Below, piece by piece: positions 6,038 through 8,031 of a stretch of 8,031 bases of DNA (positions are counted from its first letter, which is position 1; each line of letters starts with the position of its first letter). The stretch is taken from assembly GCA_034005175.1 (NCBI GenBank), contig JAVEVF010000086.1, positions 1-8,031 of the forward strand. The letters are read 5' to 3'. Origin of the DNA: JAVEVF01 sp034005175 (GTDB lineage Bacteria > Actinomycetota > Coriobacteriia > Anaerosomatales > SLCP01). The notes under the pieces are model-generated. The model had not been told where the DNA came from, searched no databases, and saw nothing but the letters and a program-made list of their open reading frames with translations. Made by a program: the position numbers and the translations under genes.

Positions 6038-7252
6038 ATGCATCGCAGCCGCGCGTATCTCCTGTCCGCTCTCATCGCGGTGTTCCTGCTCTCCTCGGTA
6101 TCGATTGCCCCTGGTGCCACCCGTTCCGAGGTCGATGCCTCTCTCAAGCGTGCCGCGCAAGCTCGCGAGGCCGCCAAGAAAGCGGAGACTCAGGCCGCCC
6201 AGCTACGTGACGAAGCCGAGGCGCTAGACTCCACTATTCGTGAGATCAACGACCAGGTCCGCGGCCTCGATTCGCAGGTCACCGAGGCCACTGCGCGCAC
6301 GCAGCGGTTGCTTGCCGATGTCCGCGACCTGGAAGCCAAGGTCGCCGGCAAGGAAGCGGAGATCGCCGAGACTCAGGCAGAATACGACTTCCAGCAGACA
6401 CTCCTCAACGAGCGCATGACCGCCTCGTACAAGCAGGGCAAGCTCTTCTACCTGGACTTGCTGTTCGACTCCAAGACGATCAACGACCTCATCGCGCGCA
6501 CCTCGCTCGTTCAGCGCGTCATCGCTGCCGACAACGACGTGGCTGCGCAGCTCATCGACACCGGCAAGAGACTCCAAACGGCGCATGCCGAGCTCGAACG
6601 CACGCTCGCGACGGCCGCCGCGAAACGTGCCGAAGCAGCAGCTGTGGAGAAGAACCTGCGCTCAGCGCGCTCCCAGCGCCAGTCGGCACTCAACAACCAG
6701 AAGGCGGCGCAAGCGCAGAAGACAGCGCTCATGCAGGAAAGCGAGGCCGATGCCAAGCGCTGGAAGGAACAGGCCGCCGAAGAAGAGGCGGCGGCACGAA
6801 AGCTGGAGGCCGAGCTGCGGGCCGTTGCCTCGGCAGGTTCAGGCCAGTACCACGGCGGTGTCATGGCATGGCCTGTTCCCGGCGGCTCGATCACCTCCGG
6901 ATATGGCTATCGCACGCATCCCGTCTTCAAACAGAAGAAGTTCCACCACGGAATCGATATCAGCCGAGGAGGAGGCACCATCCTCGCCGCCGGAGATGGA
7001 AAGGTCGTTGGCGCAAGCTACGGTTGGAACAGCGGGTACGGCAACAAGATCATGATCGACCACGGTGACGGGTTGACAACGGTGTACGCTCACATCCTCG
7101 CCGGCGGAATCAAGATCTCAACCGGACAGACCGTCACGAAAGGCCAGCCCATCGCGCTCGTGGGATCGACCGGGTACTCGACGGGGCCACACCTTCACTT
7201 CGAGGTACGCGTGAACGGCGCGTCGACAAACCCCGTTCCATACGTGCGCTAG
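6038..7252 (+). CDS. Secreted coiled-coil M23 peptidoglycan endopeptidase (EnvC/PcsB-like)
   Basis: 404 residues. Residues 1-27 are a signal peptide (Arg-containing start, hydrophobic 7-22, likely cleavage after APGA). Residues 30-263 are a long Ala/Glu/Lys/Arg/Gln-rich coiled coil containing LFYLDLLFDSKTINDLIART (136-155), the hinge motif typical of CwlO/PcsB/EnvC-type hydrolases. Residues 274-404 are a complete M23 domain: SITSGYGYRTHPVFKQKKFHHGID with H303 and D307 (HxxxD zinc ligands), H352 in YAH, and H385 and H387 in GPHLHFEV. All catalytic and metal residues are present, so it should cleave peptide cross-links of the cell wall. In relatives, the coiled coil is controlled by FtsEX at division, but no ftsEX is visible here. 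The ATG at 6038 has GGAGGT at 6024-6029. This intact domain contrasts with the degenerate LytM-fold protein at the left end of the window. Confidence 0.93.
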   Translation: MHRSRAYLLSALIAVFLLSSVSIAPGATRSEVDASLKRAAQAREAAKKAETQAAQLRDEAEALDSTIREINDQVRGLDSQVTEATARTQRLLADVRDLEAKVAGKEAEIAETQAEYDFQQTLLNERMTASYKQGKLFYLDLLFDSKTINDLIARTSLVQRVIAADNDVAAQLIDTGKRLQTAHAELERTLATAAAKRAEAAAVEKNLRSARSQRQSALNNQKAAQAQKTALMQESEADAKRWKEQAAEEEAAARKLEAELRAVASAGSGQYHGGVMAWPVPGGSITSGYGYRTHPVFKQKKFHHGIDISRGGGTILAAGDGKVVGASYGWNSGYGNKIMIDHGDGLTTVYAHILAGGIKISTGQTVTKGQPIALVGSTGYSTGPHLHFEVRVNGASTNPVPYVR

Positions 7253-7274
7253 ACTCCGCGACGCGTGCCACCGC

Positions 7275-7305
7275 GACCGTGTTTGCGCTCGCCAGAACAG
7301 CGGTC
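7275..7305. terminator. Imperfect hairpin between convergent M23 and pth genes
   Basis: GACCG (7275-7279) pairs with CGGTC (7301-7305), and TGTT (7280-7283) with AACA (7296-7299), with one bulged G at 7300 and a 12-base loop. It sits in the 88-base gap between the stops of two converging genes, so a bidirectional termination role is plausible. Neither side has a T-run, so support is weak. The rest of the gap shows no other structure or reading frame. Confidence 0.3.
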
Positions 7306-7340
7306 ATCCTGAACGACGCAGCACGCCCGCCGCTACGTCA

Positions 7341-7910
7341 CTACTCTTTGGTGTTGAACTCGTTCATCGCCGAGTCCACCCCGTGCTCGATGATGTGCCT
7401 GACCGCCTTTTCGGCAAGCAAGACCGCGGTTCCGAGAGTCTCGGCGGCCGGTCGACTCATGGGCTCAAGCACATAGTCTGCGGGATCCTGGCGCCCCGGA
7501 GGGCGGCCCACGCCCACGCGCACGCGCACATACTCGCCACTACCAAGCCGCTCGTGCAAGGAGCGCAGCCCGTTATGGCCCCCATGGCCGCCTCCTGATT
7601 TCACGCGCACGACGCCTTCAGGCAGGTCGATGTCGTCGTGCACAACCAGAAGACGGCCGAGCGGGATCTCGTAGTGCTCGACGAGCCGGCTGATCGCATT
7701 GCCCGAGACGTTCATGAACGCCTGTGGCTTGACGAGAACGACTTCAGCGCCGTCGCAGCGCACAGCGGACGTGCGGGCGCCCGCCTCGTCTTTCCAGTAC
7801 GACGCGCGAAGGTCGTCCGCCAGGTGGTCGATGACCATGAAGCCCGCGTTGTGGCGCGTGGCTTCGTAGCGCGGGCCGGGATTGCCCAGGCCCGCCACCA
7901 TATATGCCAT
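7341..7910 (-). CDS. pth: Peptidyl-tRNA hydrolase
   Basis: 189 residues, the usual length for bacterial Pth. The enzyme cleaves the ester bond of peptidyl-tRNA released from stalled ribosomes, recycling tRNA in the cytoplasm. Family motifs are all present: GLGNPGPRYEATRHNAGF (7-24) with N10 and catalytic H20, KPQAFMNVSG (61-70) with N67, VHDDIDLPEG (90-99) with D93, and SGGGHGGHNGLRS (105-117) with N113. The C-terminal helix region (152-185) is also typical. The ATG at 7910 is placed at the conserved distance before GLGNPG; a GAGGAGG lies about 11 bases upstream, inside the last codons of the preceding gene. An in-frame ATG three codons later (7901) would cut into the first strand. It starts 6 bases after the L25 stop, the common rplY-pth order, so coupled expression is likely. 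It is an essential gene in most bacteria. Confidence 0.97.
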   Translation of the reverse strand: MAYMVAGLGNPGPRYEATRHNAGFMVIDHLADDLRASYWKDEAGARTSAVRCDGAEVVLVKPQAFMNVSGNAISRLVEHYEIPLGRLLVVHDDIDLPEGVVRVKSGGGHGGHNGLRSLHERLGSGEYVRVRVGVGRPPGRQDPADYVLEPMSRPAAETLGTAVLLAEKAVRHIIEHGVDSAMNEFNTKE

Positions 7911-7916
7911 CCGCGC

Positions 7917-8031
7917 CTAGTCCTCCTCGGCGGTCTCCTCGCCGATGACCTCGGGCTCCGCGCCTTCCTCGGTCGCCGCGAGTTCCTCGTCGGTGGGCTC
8001 TGCTGGAGGAGCGGTGAGTGAACACTCGACG
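7917..8031 (-). CDS. rplY: 50S ribosomal protein L25/general stress protein Ctc, C-terminal end (partial)
   Basis: On the minus strand a frame open from the window edge ends at TAG (7919-7917), giving 38 complete residues that run from VECSLTAPP to TAEED. The tail is strongly acidic, with the motif EPEVIGEEAE, as found at the C-terminus of long (Ctc-type) L25 proteins. L25 binds 5S rRNA in the large ribosomal subunit, but the 5S-binding domain lies beyond the right edge. The call rests on this tail and on the next gene being pth, 6 bases downstream, which is the standard neighbourhood. The acidic tail alone could belong to other proteins, so certainty is limited. Confidence 0.75.
   Translation of the reverse strand, partial: VECSLTAPPAEPTDEELAATEEGAEPEVIGEETAEED

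Noticed and set aside
6224..6894. Minus-strand frames opposite the M23 coiled coil
   Set aside because: Their Ser/Ala-rich composition is what antisense reading of an Ala/Glu/Gln/Arg coiled coil gives; no start signal or domain is seen.
7744..8025. Minus-strand frame overlapping pth and the L25 tail
   Set aside because: Its Arg/Gly-rich sequence is a frame-shifted reading of two well-supported genes.
1..8031. tRNA, rRNA, CRISPR, insertion sequence or riboswitch
   Set aside because: No cloverleaf, direct-repeat array, transposase frame or terminal inverted repeats were seen; nearly all of the window is filled by genes and the gaps are at most 150 bases.

Overview
The window is a G+C-rich, gene-dense bacterial segment with short intergenic gaps and clear Shine-Dalgarno sites. 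It carries an electron-bifurcating NfnAB pair, a DUF951 protein, an ApbE flavin transferase lipoprotein, a PcsB/EnvC-like M23 hydrolase, and the ribosomal protein L25–peptidyl-tRNA hydrolase pair. Together these suggest an anaerobic bacterium with high-GC codon use. A deep-branching actinobacterium such as Coriobacteriia/Anaerosomatales fits best, but this is an inference from gene content and not a placement.

Layout: (1) 1-105 (+), the last 34 codons of an unrecognised gene, overlapping by 4 bases the start of (2) a membrane-anchored, degenerate M23/LytM-fold protein at 102-1025 (+). (3) On the minus strand, a response regulator with a LytTR DNA-binding domain (start near 2037) is followed 20 bases downstream by a small DUF951 protein (1067-1270). 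(4) 2138-4431 (minus) holds nfnA then nfnB, overlapping by 13 bases. (5) Divergent from nfnA across 88 bases is an apbE-like lipoprotein gene (4520-5479, +). (6) Converging on it with a 9-base gap is a small proline-rich three-helix membrane protein of the DUF4870/Tic20 type (5489-5887, minus). (7) Divergent from that across 150 bases is a secreted coiled-coil M23 endopeptidase (6038-7252, +). (8) At the right end, on the minus strand, are pth (7341-7910) and, 6 bases upstream of it, the C-terminal end of an L25/Ctc gene running off the window.

How the genes fit together: NfnAB would balance NADH, NADPH and reduced ferredoxin in the cytoplasm. ApbE would load FMN covalently onto extracytoplasmic flavoproteins such as RnfG/RnfD-type subunits, none of which is in this window. 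The M23 hydrolase and the degenerate LytM protein belong to cell-envelope work. L25 and Pth are translation functions that are often adjacent.

Most of the window is ordinary core-genome content. The points worth a second look are the response regulator, whose phosphoacceptor Asp position is Glu while the other receiver residues are intact; the LytM-fold protein with Asp in place of the first metal-ligand His; a compact, divergent ApbE; a perfect 8-base palindrome in the nfnA/apbE divergent promoter region; and a nested inverted repeat upstream of the DUF4870-like gene. No mobile element, CRISPR array, tRNA or rRNA was seen, and I found no convincing new multi-gene system.
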